From the NCBI GenBank assembly GCA_963772935.1, contig CAVYZK010000007.1, forward strand, positions 248,001 through 312,000: 64,000 nucleotides of DNA. The letters run 5' to 3'. The stretch's first letter is position 1. Each line of letters begins with the position of its first letter. The DNA comes from JANNNF01 sp963772935 (lineage in GTDB: Bacteria > Pseudomonadota > Alphaproteobacteria > Rhodobacterales > Rhodobacteraceae). A program made the translations under genes and the position numbers. The notes below the pieces were generated by a model that saw only the letters and a program-made list of their open reading frames with translations, searched no databases and was not told the DNA's origin. This document shows, one piece after another, positions 28,945-38,490 of this stretch.

Positions 28945-29715
28945 ATGGCTGATCTTACCGGAAAAACGGTCATTGTTACTGGCGCATCAAAGGGGATAGG
29001 GGCTGCCACCGCAGCGGCAATGGTGGTTGCAGGGGCCACGGTGATTGCGCATTACGGCGGCGACCGGGCAGGGGTCGAGGCGGCCTTGGCGGGGGCTGCC
29101 AAGGGCCAAGCCCATGCGTTGCAAGCCGATTTCGGCTATATGGCGCAGGTCGATGCGTTCTGGGCGCAGGCCTTGGCGGTGACGGGGCGGGTCGATGTGC
29201 TGGTGAACAACGCGGGTATCATGCGGCAGTCGGGCGGAATTTCTGACCCTCTGGAAGAATGGGACAGAGTCTGGGCCGAGGCGATGGCGGTCAACGTCCA
29301 TGCCCCCGCCCGGCTGATGCGCCATGCGGTGAACGGCTGGCTGGCGGCGGATCAGCCGGGCGCGATCATCGGCATCGGTAGTTGGGTCACAACGCGCGGG
29401 TCATCGAACCCCGGGGCCATCGCCTATGCGGCATCAAAGGCCGCGATTGCGGCGGCGACAAAGACGGTCGCGCGGAATTACGCAGGCCGCGGCATCCTTG
29501 CATATGTCATCGCCCCCGGCGTGGTGCGCACCCGGATGTCAGAGGAATCTGCTGCGCGGACTGGTGGAGAGGCTGCGGTGACGGCCACTTTGCCGATGGG
29601 CGAATGGGTGCCGCCAGCCGAGATTGCCGATCTGGCGGTGTATCTGGCAGGCGGCACTGCCCGGCATCTGACGGGCAGCACCATCGACATGAACGGCGCC
29701 GCGTATATTCGATGA
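28945..29715 (+). CDS. Short-chain dehydrogenase/reductase
   Basis: The protein has 256 aa with the cofactor motif VTGASKGIGAATA, NNAG, a catalytic serine region IGSWVTTRGSS, YAASKAA and the C-terminal DMNGAAYIR. It is co-transcribed with the old yellow enzyme. Likely an NAD(P)H-dependent ketoreductase; substrate unknown. Confidence 0.9.
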   Translation: MADLTGKTVIVTGASKGIGAATAAAMVVAGATVIAHYGGDRAGVEAALAGAAKGQAHALQADFGYMAQVDAFWAQALAVTGRVDVLVNNAGIMRQSGGISDPLEEWDRVWAEAMAVNVHAPARLMRHAVNGWLAADQPGAIIGIGSWVTTRGSSNPGAIAYAASKAAIAAATKTVARNYAGRGILAYVIAPGVVRTRMSEESAARTGGEAAVTATLPMGEWVPPAEIADLAVYLAGGTARHLTGSTIDMNGAAYIR

Positions 29716-29758
29716 GGTTTGAGGCCCGCTTACGCAATGCCGCGCCTCTGGCGATCCG

Positions 29759-29787
29759 CGCGGCCCCGGGTCTTGCCCGGGGCCGCG
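29759..29787. terminator. Strong GC hairpin between convergent genes
   Basis: A 12-bp stem CGCGGCCCCGGG / CCCGGGGCCGCG with a 5-nt loop TCTTG lies in the 77-base gap between the SDR stop and the DapA-family stop. It has no U-tract. It may insulate the two convergent operons. Confidence 0.65.
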
Positions 29788-29792
29788 TCACA

Positions 29793-30745
29793 TCATTCAG
29801 CCGCCGCCTTGCGCCCTTCGATCCGGTCCACGATGGCGTCGAGTTCCGCCATCAACGGCACCATCTGCGCGACCCGGCCACGGCCTTCGTCACCCAGCGA
29901 TGCGAAGGTGGTGATCGGCGGGCGCACGTCGCCGACCGGATAGCCTGCCGCCGCCGCAAGCGCCTTGGAATAGCACTGATGCCCGTACAGCGGATGCCCC
30001 GCCGTGATAATCTTGTCGAACTTCTGGATCACCGTCTGAACGGCCCAGACATCATCCCACCGCCCCTGCGCCGCCCATTCGACGAATTTGACCGTCGCGC
30101 GGGGGATGTAGTTGCCATAGGGATTCACATAGCCATTGGCCCCCATCTTGAAGCTTTCCAGCACCTGCTGCCCTGCCCAGACGTTCATCAGGCCATCGGT
30201 TTCGCGCGATGATCGCGTGGATACGCTCAATCCGCTGGCTGGCCTCTTTGATGTAGCGGATGTTCGGGAAGCGCCTTGGTCAGACGCCCCACCAGTTTGG
30301 CAGGCATATCGACGTTCGAGGTGAACGGGTTGTTGTACAGCATGATCGGCAGATCGACAGCCTCGCAGATCGCCTTGTAATAGTTGAAAATCTCATCATC
30401 CGTGGGGGTGTAGTAGTAGGGCGGGATGATCATCAGCCCGTCCGCCCCCAGATCCTGTGCCTGCCGAGAATAGCGCACGGCATTGGGCGTATAGGCGTTC
30501 ATCGTGCCGACCAGCACCGGAATGCGGCCTGCAATGTGCTTGACGGTGGCCGCGATAAACGCGCCACGCTCGTCATCCGTCAGGGTCAGAAATTCGCCCG
30601 TGGTGCCAAGGATGATGATGCCCGGCACGCCGCTGGCCAGTTGCCAGTCCAGAAAGCGCGCCCATGCCGGATAGTCGATGGCAACGCCGCCTTCGGTAAA
30701 GGGCGTGACGGTGACGGTGTAGCTGCCGGTGAAGGTCTTTTGCAT
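29793..30745 (-). CDS. DapA-family lyase/aldolase, two frameshifts
   Basis: The N-terminal part (MQKTFTGSYTVTVTPFTEGG, LGTTGEFLTLTD, IPPYYYTPTDDE, LYNNPFTSNVD) and the C-terminal part (LMNVWAGQQ, ANGYVNPYGNYIPR) are in different frames. Between them the Schiff-base segment NIRYIKEAS occurs in the third frame (30203-30266). Two single-base corrections give 316 aa with all family motifs. GYVNPYGNYIPR and the tyrosine-rich loop differ from the DapA-like protein at 16101-17021, so the two are not recent duplicates. Start has AAAGGACC upstream. Confidence 0.82.
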
Positions 30746-30764
30746 TTGGTGGTCCTTTCGTATT

Positions 30765-30780
30765 GCCGGAACGCTCCGGC
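30765..30780. promoter_or_regulatory. Perfect inverted repeat in divergent promoter
   Basis: GCCGGA-ACGC-TCCGGC lies in the 56-base gap between the divergent DapA-family and FAD-oxidase genes. The shared CGCACA operator is absent here, so this could be a separate operator; it could also be a chance GC-rich repeat. Confidence 0.35.
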
Positions 30781-30801
30781 CTTGTCTGATCAGGGGTGAA
30801 G

Positions 30802-31936
30802 ATGAAAACCGATGTCTTGGTGATTGGTGGCGGTCTGGCCGGGGCGGCTTGCGCGTACTATCTGGCGCGCGATGGCGTGGCCGTGGTGCTGGCCGAGGCG
30901 CGGGATCTGAACACTCAGGCCTCTGGCACCAACGCGGGGTCGATTCATGTGCAGTTGCAACACCCCGAGTTTGTCAGCTTGGGCGAGGGTTGGGCACGGG
31001 CGTATGGCCCGACGTTGCGGTTGCTGCACGCCTCGCAGGCCATGTGGCTGAACCTGTCGGACGAGTTGGGCGTTGATCTGGATGTGCGGCTGGCGGGCGG
31101 ATTGCTTGTGGCCACGACCGAGGCCCAGATGCAGGCGGTGGCCGCCAAGGCCGCCGTGGACCGCGCGTTCGGCGTGCCGATGGAGATGCTGGACGCCGCC
31201 GATCTGCGCCGGATTGCGCCCTATCTGGCAAACGATGCCATCGGCGGCGCGATCTGCCCGGCAGAAGGCAAGGCCAACCCGCTGAAAGCCACGCCTGCCT
31301 ATGCGGCGGCGGCGGTGCGGGCGGGGGCGGTGATCCTGACCGATTGCCGGGTGCTGGGGTTGGCAGGCGGGGCCGGGCGGGTACATCGCGCAAACCAGCC
31401 AAGGCCCGATCACCGCTGGTCGCGTGGTCAACGCGGCAGGCGCTGCTGCCGCCGATGTGGCGCGGATGCTGGGGGTCGAGATCGGCTTGCAGGGGTTTCC
31501 GCTGCAAGTGACGGTGACAGAACCCGTGGCCCCGCTGATCCCGCATCTGGTGTATTCGGCGGCGGGCAAGCTGTCGGCCAAGCAGGCGCTGAACGGCACT
31601 TGCCTGATCGGGGGCGGCTGGCCTGCGCACAGGCGGGCCGATGGCAGCCTTGCGACCAATCCGGCCAGCCTGACCGGCAATATGGTCAACGCAGCCCGCG
31701 TGATCCCGGCTTTGGCCCAAGTGCGCGCCGTGCGCAGTTGGACCGCCACCGTAAACGGCACTGCCGACTGGCGCCCGATCATTGGCGAGGTGCCCGGGCA
31801 TGCGGGGTTCTTTCTGTCGCTCTTCCCGTGGATGGGCTTTTCCGCCGGTCCCATGACCGCGCGGATGACGGCAGACCTTGTGCAGGGCCGCGCGCCTGCG
31901 TTGCCGTTGAAAGGCATCTCCTCGCTGGTGGATTAG
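30802..31936 (+). CDS. FAD-dependent oxidoreductase, DadA/DAO type, one frameshift
   Basis: The first frame has DVLVIGGGLAGAACAYYLA and SGTNAGSIHVQLQHP. After about 31378 (GGGCGGGT with one base too many) the frame moves and continues YIAQTSQGPITAGRVVNA to GFSAGPMTARMTADL. The restored protein is 377 aa and related in layout to the oxidase at 22335-23444. I prefer ATG 30802 (AGGGG upstream) to the GTG six bases earlier. Divergent from the DapA-family gene, so oxidase and lyase probably act in sequence. Confidence 0.84.
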
Positions 31937-31950
31937 GCCCTGCATCGTCG

Positions 31951-33489
31951 TCAGGCCGCATCCTGCCTGGCAGCCCGTTTGCGCAGATGCGCCCGCCACG
32001 TCATTGCCCATTTGGCCGGGTCTTCAAATGCATCGCCAAGCACTTGTGCAATGGGCTGATTGTGCGGCGCGGTTTTCACCAGGTCGGGTGTTTCGCGCGC
32101 CTCTTTGGCGATCTGCGCGACGACGGCAATCCAATGGTCGATATCCTCTTTCGACCACAGCTCCCCGGCCTCGGGCGTGAAGGGTTCCGGCACGATCCAC
32201 GGCTCATGGCTCATCCACCACGGGTCGATGCCGTAATCGGCCATCCGGTTGGCGAAATCCACTGTGCCCACCCCGGTTTCGGCGGTCAGCGGGGCCAGCG
32301 ACCAGCGCGTCATCTCCATCCGCCGCGCGCCGATATGGGGGTGGGAAATGGCAAGGCCGGGTATCTGGCCCAGTTTGTGATCCATGTAATTGTTGGCCAC
32401 GACCGAGATATCAGACGCCATCTGAATCCCCTCGGCCCCCATGGCCCGCGCCCAGGCGTAGGCTTTGACCACCTGCGGAATATTCCCCCAGAACTCGCGG
32501 ATTTTACCGGTGGATTTCGGGCGGTCATGGTCAAGGCTATAACGATCCCCGGTTTTCACCACCAAAGGTGCGGGCAGATAGGGCGCGAGTTCCGCCGTGC
32601 AGCCATAGGCCCCCACAGCCGGGCCGCCCCCGGCCTTTGGCGCGCCAAAGGTCTTGTGCAGCATGAACATGCAGGCATCGAAGCCCAACTCGCGCGCCGA
32701 CAGTTTGCCCATCACGCCGTTGAAATTGGCATGGTCATAGAAACACAGCGCCCCAGCCTCATGCGCCACACGCAGCCACTCTTTGATCTCGGGGTTATAG
32801 ATGCCCATGTCGTCGGGGTTGTTGATCATCAGCAGCGCGGTTTTCGGCCCGACCGCCGCTTTCAGCGCGTCGAGCGAGGGGTAGCCGTTTTCCTCCAGCG
32901 GCAGGTTGATCACGGTAAAGCCCGCCGCTGCCGCCGTGGCCGGATTGCAGGGGTGGGCCTGAATCGATGTGACCATTTCGGTGCGCTGCCCCAGCATCCC
33001 CCGGTCTGCCCAATAGGCGCGGGCGACGGTGGCCATGGTATAGGCCGCATCAGCCCCGCCACCGGCCTGAAAGATGAACTGATCCATGCCGGACAGGCTG
33101 CGCAGGATGCCGTCGAAATCGTGGATAATCTCCAGCACGCCCTGCAACGTGTCGGGGTGCTGATAGGGATGCACCTCGGCCAGTTGCGGCCGCAGGGTCG
33201 CATATTCGGCGGTTTTGGAGTTGTATTTCATCGTGCAGGTGCCAAACAGGCTGACCCCCATCATGCCAAGCGTCATCTGGCGACAGGTGCAGGTAATGCC
33301 GCTGTGCCTCAAATTCGGTGATCTCGGGCAGCACGGGGCGATCCTTGCGGGCCATTGCGGCAGGGATATGCGCCGCGGCCGCACCTCGGGCTCTGGCGCA
33401 GGGAACACCTGCCCGCGCGCGCCGGGGCGGCCCATGTCCATCACCACGGGTTCATCCCATTTGGCGGCATGAAATTGCGGCAGTTTCAT
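31951..33489 (-). CDS. GcvPB-like PLP protein (glycine dehydrogenase subunit 2 family), two compensating frameshifts
   Basis: The restored protein is 512 aa. The PLP-lysine motif LHKTF is kept. The substrate-side motifs differ from classical P-protein: SLFGTCTMKYN for LGSCTMKYN, QAHPCNPATA for HGTNPASA, and GAPKAGGGPAVG for the usual STPHGGGGPGAG. A stretch around residues 40-70 reads in another frame (MARKDRPVLPEITEFEAQRH) between about 33375 and 33281, so one base is lost and one gained. ATGA overlap with the GcvPA-like gene shows they are one enzyme. No GcvT or GcvH is nearby. Substrate may not be glycine. Confidence 0.83.
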   Translation of the reverse strand: MKLPQFHAAKWDEPVVMDMGRPGARGQVFPAPEPEVRPRRISLPQWPARIAPCCPRSPNLRHSGITCTCRQMTLGMMGVSLFGTCTMKYNSKTAEYATLRPQLAEVHPYQHPDTLQGVLEIIHDFDGILRSLSGMDQFIFQAGGGADAAYTMATVARAYWADRGMLGQRTEMVTSIQAHPCNPATAAAAGFTVINLPLEENGYPSLDALKAAVGPKTALLMINNPDDMGIYNPEIKEWLRVAHEAGALCFYDHANFNGVMGKLSARELGFDACMFMLHKTFGAPKAGGGPAVGAYGCTAELAPYLPAPLVVKTGDRYSLDHDRPKSTGKIREFWGNIPQVVKAYAWARAMGAEGIQMASDISVVANNYMDHKLGQIPGLAISHPHIGARRMEMTRWSLAPLTAETGVGTVDFANRMADYGIDPWWMSHEPWIVPEPFTPEAGELWSKEDIDHWIAVVAQIAKEARETPDLVKTAPHNQPIAQVLGDAFEDPAKWAMTWRAHLRKRAARQDAA

Positions 33490-34893
33490 TGGCAGACCTC
33501 CTGCAAGGCGGTGACAAGACGGCGGATATCGGCGGCGGAATGCACTTCGGTCACGCAATAAAGGGCGCATTGGCCGGGGATCAGGCCTTCACCCGATATG
33601 TCCTTGCCGCCGAAAATGCCCTTGGCGCGCAAGGCGTCGTGGATTTCGGCCACGGTCTTGCCCGTGCCGTCAAAGTTCACCACAAATTCTTTGAACGTGG
33701 TGTCGGGCGCATGGACCCGCACCCCCGGAACATCTGCCAGCAAACGCGCGGCATAGCGGGCGCGCGACAGGATCAGGCTGCCCACCTCGCGGAACCCCTC
33801 TGGCCCCAGCAGCGCCATGTAAACCGCGCCCGGCAATCGCCCACAGATAGGTGGAATTGCCCGTCCAGTCCTTGCCATGTTCGCGCGCGCCATAGGAATT
33901 CTGATGCGCCGCAGCCAGCCCAAAGCCGAACTGGCCGGGTTCCCGCGTTTCGGCAATCGACACAAGAAAGCCGTTGTATTCGCGGACATAGCGTTCTTCA
34001 TCGCGCGACGCGATAAAGCCGCCAACCCCGCCGCCGCAATTCATGTGCACGCCCAAGGGCTGCACCGGGCCGGTCACGATATCTGCACCGTAATCGCCCG
34101 GCGCCATCATCACCCCAAGGCTGATCGGATCAACGCCGACAATGGTCTCGGCCCCCGCCGCGCGCGCCATGCGGGCAATCGTTGCCGCCTCAACCTCTAT
34201 CGTGCCCAGATAGGCCGGGTTCTCAAAATACACCGCCGCCACATCCTGCCCCAGCTTGGCCTTAAGGTCAGCAAGGTCCAGCCGCCCGGTGGCGGGGTCG
34301 GCGGCGACCAGAACCACCTCGATATGCCCCGCCATTCCGTCAGGCTGGCAATAGGTGCGGATCACCGACAGACGTTCCGGGTCTGACCATGCAGGCACCA
34401 GCACCTTGGCCCGCCCGGTCAGCCGCGCCGCCATGCGAATGGCATGGCCAATCGCACAGCCCCAGGAATAGACCGGCAGTTGCACCACATCGAGGTTCAG
34501 CAACGCCCCCAACTGGCTGGAAAATTCAAACCACGCCTGATTGCGGCCATGATCCGATTGGTACGACCCCCAGACGTTGGTGGCAAATTCGGTGCGGCCC
34601 ACAATTTCATCGACCACGGCGGGCACATGGTGCTGCCACACGCCTGCGCCAAGGAAGCTGAGGTTGGCCTCGCAGTCGTCGTTCTTGCGCAGCTTGCCCA
34701 GCAGATCGCGCTTCAGCTCCATCTCGGATGTCAGCGCGGGCGGTAGGTCAAGCGGCAGCTTGCGGTAATGGTCTGCCGGGATTTGCTGGAACACGTCCGC
34801 GATGCTGGCCGCACCCATTTCGGCCAGCATCTGGTCCAGCACGCCGGGGGCGGAATTGGCCATCCATGGATGGGCGCGGCTGTCGGTTGCCAT
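33486..34893 (-). CDS. GcvPA-like protein (glycine dehydrogenase subunit 1 family), one frameshift
   Basis: N-terminal IADVFQQIPADHYRKLPLDLP and FLGAGVWQHHVPAVVDEI are the hallmarks of the P-protein alpha half (classical form FLGAGAYDHYIP). QSDHGRNQAWFEFSSQLGALL and MNCGGGVGGFIA follow. The frame changes near 33830 (GCCGGGCGCGG has one extra base), after which AVYMALLGPEGFREVG completes the family to 468 aa. Start 34893 has GAGGGG upstream. Operator copy 4 lies 35 bases before the start, so this and the next gene have their own promoter. Confidence 0.84.
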
Positions 34894-34927
34894 GTTTTGA
34901 AACCCCTCTGGTGAGTTTATCGTTATT

Positions 34928-34952
34928 TTCGCACAAAGGTTCGCACAACGCA
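34928..34952 (+). promoter_or_regulatory. Shared 25-bp operator, copy 4
   Basis: It begins TTCGCACAAAGGTTCG, 17 of 25 positions matching copy 5, with two further CGCACAA repeats overlapping it up to 34955. It is in the 68-base gap between the kinase stop and the GcvPA-like start. Confidence 0.65.
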
Positions 34953-34961
34953 CAATGCGTT

Positions 34962-36059
34962 TCAACCGGGTCCGACGCGCATCAGCATGAATCTTGCACG
35001 ATCGGTCTGCACGCGGATGAAACCTGCGAGTGTGGCATCAAGACTGGCATCGCCAGTATCAACCCACAGGCGGGGCGTGGCCAAAGCGGCAAGCTTTTCC
35101 TCGGTCGCCAGCACCAGCAGCCCCTCGCGCCCCGCGCGGCGGATCAGGCCCGCCCCGATCTGCTGATTGCCGCGCCCCAGCAGGAACCCCTGCTGCCCCG
35201 TCACCCCCAGCACCAACCGCACCGGGCCGTCGCCCGCCAAAGCTGCCAGTTCCGCCCCCGTCGCATCGCGCGCCACCCGCTGGCCATCACGAAACGCATC
35301 GACCCCCAACAGGGTCGGCTGAACCCCCAAGGCAAGGCTGACCGCCCCCGCCGACGACCCCGGCCCGATCACATACAGCACCCCCGGCAGCATCGCCGCC
35401 GCAATATCCTGCGCCGCCCCGGCCAAAGCGGCGGCAGCGTTGCGTCGTGGCCCGCCCTTCGCCGCCTGCATCAGACTGCGCGCCACAGGCACACGTGCCA
35501 GACCATACAGGCGCGGCGCGATATGGCCCGCGCGCAACGCAGCCTCGTCGATATCCATCACCTCGGCATCCTCGCGCCATGCGATGCGGGTGGGGGTGCA
35601 GACCAGATCAGCCAGCAGATGCCCCGCCATTTCCGGCGATACCGCGAACACACCCGAGTGCATTTTTACCCCGCAAGGGATGCCCAGCATCGCCACCCCG
35701 GCGGGCAGCGATGCCATCACATCGCGCGCCGTGCCATCGCCGCCTGCGAAGACCAGCAGGTCCAGCGGCCCCATTGCCACCACCGCCGCCTTGGTGTCGC
35801 GCGCGGTGCCTGTGACGGGAAGATCGAGGGTTTGAACGGCCAAATCCAGCCCCGCCAGATCCGCCCCACCTGCCGCCATCACAGCAGCACCCGGGCAGCG
35901 CTGCGCCAGAATATCCAACGCCCGCCGCGCGCGGGGACCGGATTGGGCCACCGCACCGCGCCGCAAAGCCTCGGCCACCGTGCCCGGGCCATCGGTGCCT
36001 TTCAGCCCCACAGCCCCGCCAAGGCCCGCCACCGGATTGATGATCACGCCGATCCGCAC
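34962..36059 (-). CDS. AcoX-like ATP-NAD kinase family protein
   Basis: The protein has 365 aa if the GTG at 36059 is used, which places the usual opening RIGVIINPVAGLGG at the N-terminus with a GGGGG stretch upstream; a GTG at 36077 is an alternative. The diagnostic kinase motif is VFAGGDGTARDVM, and GIPCGVKMHSGVFAV follows. AcoX/PpnK-like proteins of this length are found in acetoin and amino acid operons with undefined substrates. It lies between two operators, directly upstream of the GcvPA/PB-like pair, suggesting a shared pathway. Confidence 0.85.
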   Translation of the reverse strand: MRIGVIINPVAGLGGAVGLKGTDGPGTVAEALRRGAVAQSGPRARRALDILAQRCPGAAVMAAGGADLAGLDLAVQTLDLPVTGTARDTKAAVVAMGPLDLLVFAGGDGTARDVMASLPAGVAMLGIPCGVKMHSGVFAVSPEMAGHLLADLVCTPTRIAWREDAEVMDIDEAALRAGHIAPRLYGLARVPVARSLMQAAKGGPRRNAAAALAGAAQDIAAAMLPGVLYVIGPGSSAGAVSLALGVQPTLLGVDAFRDGQRVARDATGAELAALAGDGPVRLVLGVTGQQGFLLGRGNQQIGAGLIRRAGREGLLVLATEEKLAALATPRLWVDTGDASLDATLAGFIRVQTDRARFMLMRVGPG

Positions 36060-36151
36060 CGAACCCCCATATCGCACATCTGTTCTTTGTCCGGCGCAAA
36101 CTCGGGCGCGTCAAGCAATCCGCTTGCCGTACCCGCCATTTTTATACAATT

Positions 36152-36176
36152 TTCGCACATAAGTTTGCTATGCGAA
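36152..36176 (+). promoter_or_regulatory. Shared 25-bp operator, copy 5
   Basis: It begins TTCGCACATAAGTT and ends GCTATGCGAA. The outer TTCGCA / TGCGAA half-sites have the same 13-base spacing as copy 2. It lies between the kinase gene (minus) and the amino-acid ABC transporter (plus). Confidence 0.75.
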
Positions 36177-36262
36177 CATTTCCCTTGACCGACTCTGGCA
36201 TCTGAAACATCACTGTTGCAGGCAACAGGGACTGTGCCGTCATAGAAAAAAGGAAAGTGGGC

Positions 36263-37060
36263 ATGAAAAAGCTGCTTCAAACGACACTTATCGTGCTGGG
36301 GATGACGACGGCGATGGCCGAAGCGCGTTCCCTCAATGACATCATCGCGGAAGGCACCCTGCGTGTCGGCGTGAACCCGAACTTCCCCCCCATGAGCTCG
36401 TATGGCACCACCAATGAGCTTGAAGGCTTCGACATCGACATCGCCAACAAACTCGCCGAGGCGATTGGCGTGAAGGTGGAACTGGTGCCCACGGAATCAC
36501 AGCAGCGCGTGCCGTTTCTGGTGTCAGACCGTATCGACATTTCGATGGGCGCGCTGACCCGCAGTGTCGAACGGGACAAGGTCATCGACTTCACCGTGCC
36601 GCTGCACACGGAGGCCATGGCGACCCTGACGACCGAGGCGGTCACCGCCAAGACGTGGAAAGAACTCGACAGCGCCGATATCACGCTGGCCAACATGCGC
36701 GGCAACTGGTCGGTCGATTTCCTGAAGGAAAAGCTGCCCGCAACCGAAGTGCTGCTGGTGGATACCATCGCCGATACTGTCCGCGCCGTGGCGCAGGGGC
36801 GGGCCGATGCGATTGTTGAAAACATCGACTTCTTCATGAAGTTCACCGAGAACTACCCTGACGTAAAATGGCGGGTGATCGACGACGTGGTGTTCGTCGC
36901 CTATTGCGGCATCGGCGTTTCGGAAGGCAATGACAGCCTGCGGTCGGTGCTGAACATCGCGCTGTATGACCTGCATTCCAGCGGTGCGATCAACGAGACC
37001 TGGGAAAAATGGTATGGCGCGCCGATGCTGAAACCGGTCATTCCGCAGCCCTTCTTCTGA
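36263..37060 (+). CDS. Polar amino acid ABC transporter substrate-binding protein
   Basis: The protein has 265 aa from ATG 36263 (AAAGGAAAG upstream). The signal peptide ends near TAMAEARS. Family 3 solute-binding features are GTLRVGVNPNFPPMSSYG, EGFDIDIANKLAEAIGVKVELVP and a C-terminal WEKWYG. First gene of a four-gene importer operon controlled from operator copy 5; probably brings in the amino acid handled by the neighbouring oxidases and GcvP-like enzyme. Confidence 0.93.
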   Translation: MKKLLQTTLIVLGMTTAMAEARSLNDIIAEGTLRVGVNPNFPPMSSYGTTNELEGFDIDIANKLAEAIGVKVELVPTESQQRVPFLVSDRIDISMGALTRSVERDKVIDFTVPLHTEAMATLTTEAVTAKTWKELDSADITLANMRGNWSVDFLKEKLPATEVLLVDTIADTVRAVAQGRADAIVENIDFFMKFTENYPDVKWRVIDDVVFVAYCGIGVSEGNDSLRSVLNIALYDLHSSGAINETWEKWYGAPMLKPVIPQPFF

Positions 37061-37129
37061 CACGGGCCTTCTTCTGATCCCCAACTGGCAGACCGCATCA
37101 CCCTGCGGTCTGCATCTTTGCAGGCGTTC

Positions 37130-37807
37130 ATGGAATACACCTTTCAATTCGGGCAGGCGGTCATGCACCTGCCCTATCTGCTGGGCGGCGCGATCCTGTC
37201 ACTGGAAATCGCGTTTATCGCCTTTTGGGGCGGGGCCGTGATGGGCCTGTTCGGGGCCTATGCGCTGGTCTATGGCGGGCCGGTGGCACGGCATGGGGCG
37301 CAGGGCTACATCACGTTCTTCACCAATACCCCCGCCGTGGTGCAGATCTTCTTTCTGTTCTACGCGCTGCCCGAGGTGGGGATTGTGCTGTCGTCCTTCA
37401 CCGCTGTGACCCTTGGCTTGATGCTGAACTCTGCGGCCTATCTGGCCGATATTCAGCGGGCAGGCTTTCTGTCGGTGCGCCAGACCGAACTTGATGCCGC
37501 CGAAACACTCGGCATGTCGAAACTGCAAATGCTGCGCTATGTGATCGTGCCGCATATCGCGCGATCGATCTATCCGCCGCTGTCCAGTTTCTTTGTGTGG
37601 CTGGTGCTGGGGTCGTCCATCGGCGCGCTGTACGGGGTGGAGGAGTTGACGGGCCGCGCCCTGAACGTCGCCACCGAAAACCTGCGCACTATCGAAGTAT
37701 TCCTGATCGTGGCCGCGATCTACATCGTGCTGACCTTGGCCGCCAGCCTGTCGCTGGGGCTTGTCGGGCGGCATGTGTTTCGGGTGAAGGGCGGGTTGCT
37801 GCGATGA
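37130..37807 (+). CDS. Polar amino acid ABC transporter permease (HisM/GlnP type)
   Basis: The protein has 225 aa. It shows the family pattern FFTNTPAVVQIFFLFYALP and ETLGMSKLQMLRYVIVPH with about five membrane helices. ATG 37130 is preferred over the TTG 12 bases upstream. The stop overlaps the next permease start. Confidence 0.9.
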   Translation: MEYTFQFGQAVMHLPYLLGGAILSLEIAFIAFWGGAVMGLFGAYALVYGGPVARHGAQGYITFFTNTPAVVQIFFLFYALPEVGIVLSSFTAVTLGLMLNSAAYLADIQRAGFLSVRQTELDAAETLGMSKLQMLRYVIVPHIARSIYPPLSSFFVWLVLGSSIGALYGVEELTGRALNVATENLRTIEVFLIVAAIYIVLTLAASLSLGLVGRHVFRVKGGLLR

Positions 37808-38490
37808 TCGAACAACTTATGTCCGAAATCCCCCGTTTCTTTACCCCGGCCAACGTGGCCTTCCTTGCCGCAGCTGCAGGCCGCACCCTGCTTCTGTCGG
37901 TCGCGGGCTGTGTGATCGGGTTTACCATCGGCTTTGCGCTGGTCTGCATCCGGCAGACCCGCAGCCCATGGCTTGCCCCCGCCCGCCTGACGGCGGTTGC
38001 CTATATCGAGGTATTCCGCCGGGTGCCCTTCCTTGTGATCCTGTTCCTTGTGCTGTTCGCCATTCAGGTTGTGGCCCCGACCGCATCGTTGTTCACCATC
38101 GCGCTGGTCGGCGTCTGTATCGTCTCGACCGCCTTTCTGGCCGAAATCATCCGCGCGGGGTTCGAATCCGTCCCGCGCCAGCAGATCGAGGCGGCTGAGG
38201 TGATGAACTTCACCCGGATGCAGACCATCCGCATGGTGGTGGCCCCGCAGGCGTGGAAGGTGATCTTGCCGCCCGCCTTTGCCTTTATGGTGATGTTCAT
38301 CAAGGACACAGCACTCGCCAGCCAAGTGGGCGTCGTCGAACTGACCTTCACGGGAAAGGTGCTGTCGAACCGGGGGTTCTCGGCCACGCTGACCTTTGGC
38401 ACCATCCTGCTGGCTTATTTTATCCTGTCCTACCCGCTGACCCGCCTTGGCCGCTATCTGGAGAAACGTCTTGCCACATCTCGCCATTGA
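37804..38490 (+). CDS. Polar amino acid ABC transporter permease, second subunit
   Basis: The protein has 228 aa beginning MIEQLMSEIPRFFTP. Typical motifs are VFRRVPFLVILFLVLF and AAEVMNFTRMQTIRMVVAPQ. The ATGA overlap with the first permease suggests a heterodimeric channel. Confidence 0.92.
   Translation: MIEQLMSEIPRFFTPANVAFLAAAAGRTLLLSVAGCVIGFTIGFALVCIRQTRSPWLAPARLTAVAYIEVFRRVPFLVILFLVLFAIQVVAPTASLFTIALVGVCIVSTAFLAEIIRAGFESVPRQQIEAAEVMNFTRMQTIRMVVAPQAWKVILPPAFAFMVMFIKDTALASQVGVVELTFTGKVLSNRGFSATLTFGTILLAYFILSYPLTRLGRYLEKRLATSRH

Noticed and set aside
11725..31936. Hydroxyproline degradation cluster
   Set aside because: DapA-type, FAD and aldehyde dehydrogenase parts fit, but no hydroxyproline epimerase, and the extra enzymes do not belong to that pathway.
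31951..34893. Ordinary glycine cleavage system
   Set aside because: No gcvT or gcvH and several substrate-side motifs differ from classical P-protein.
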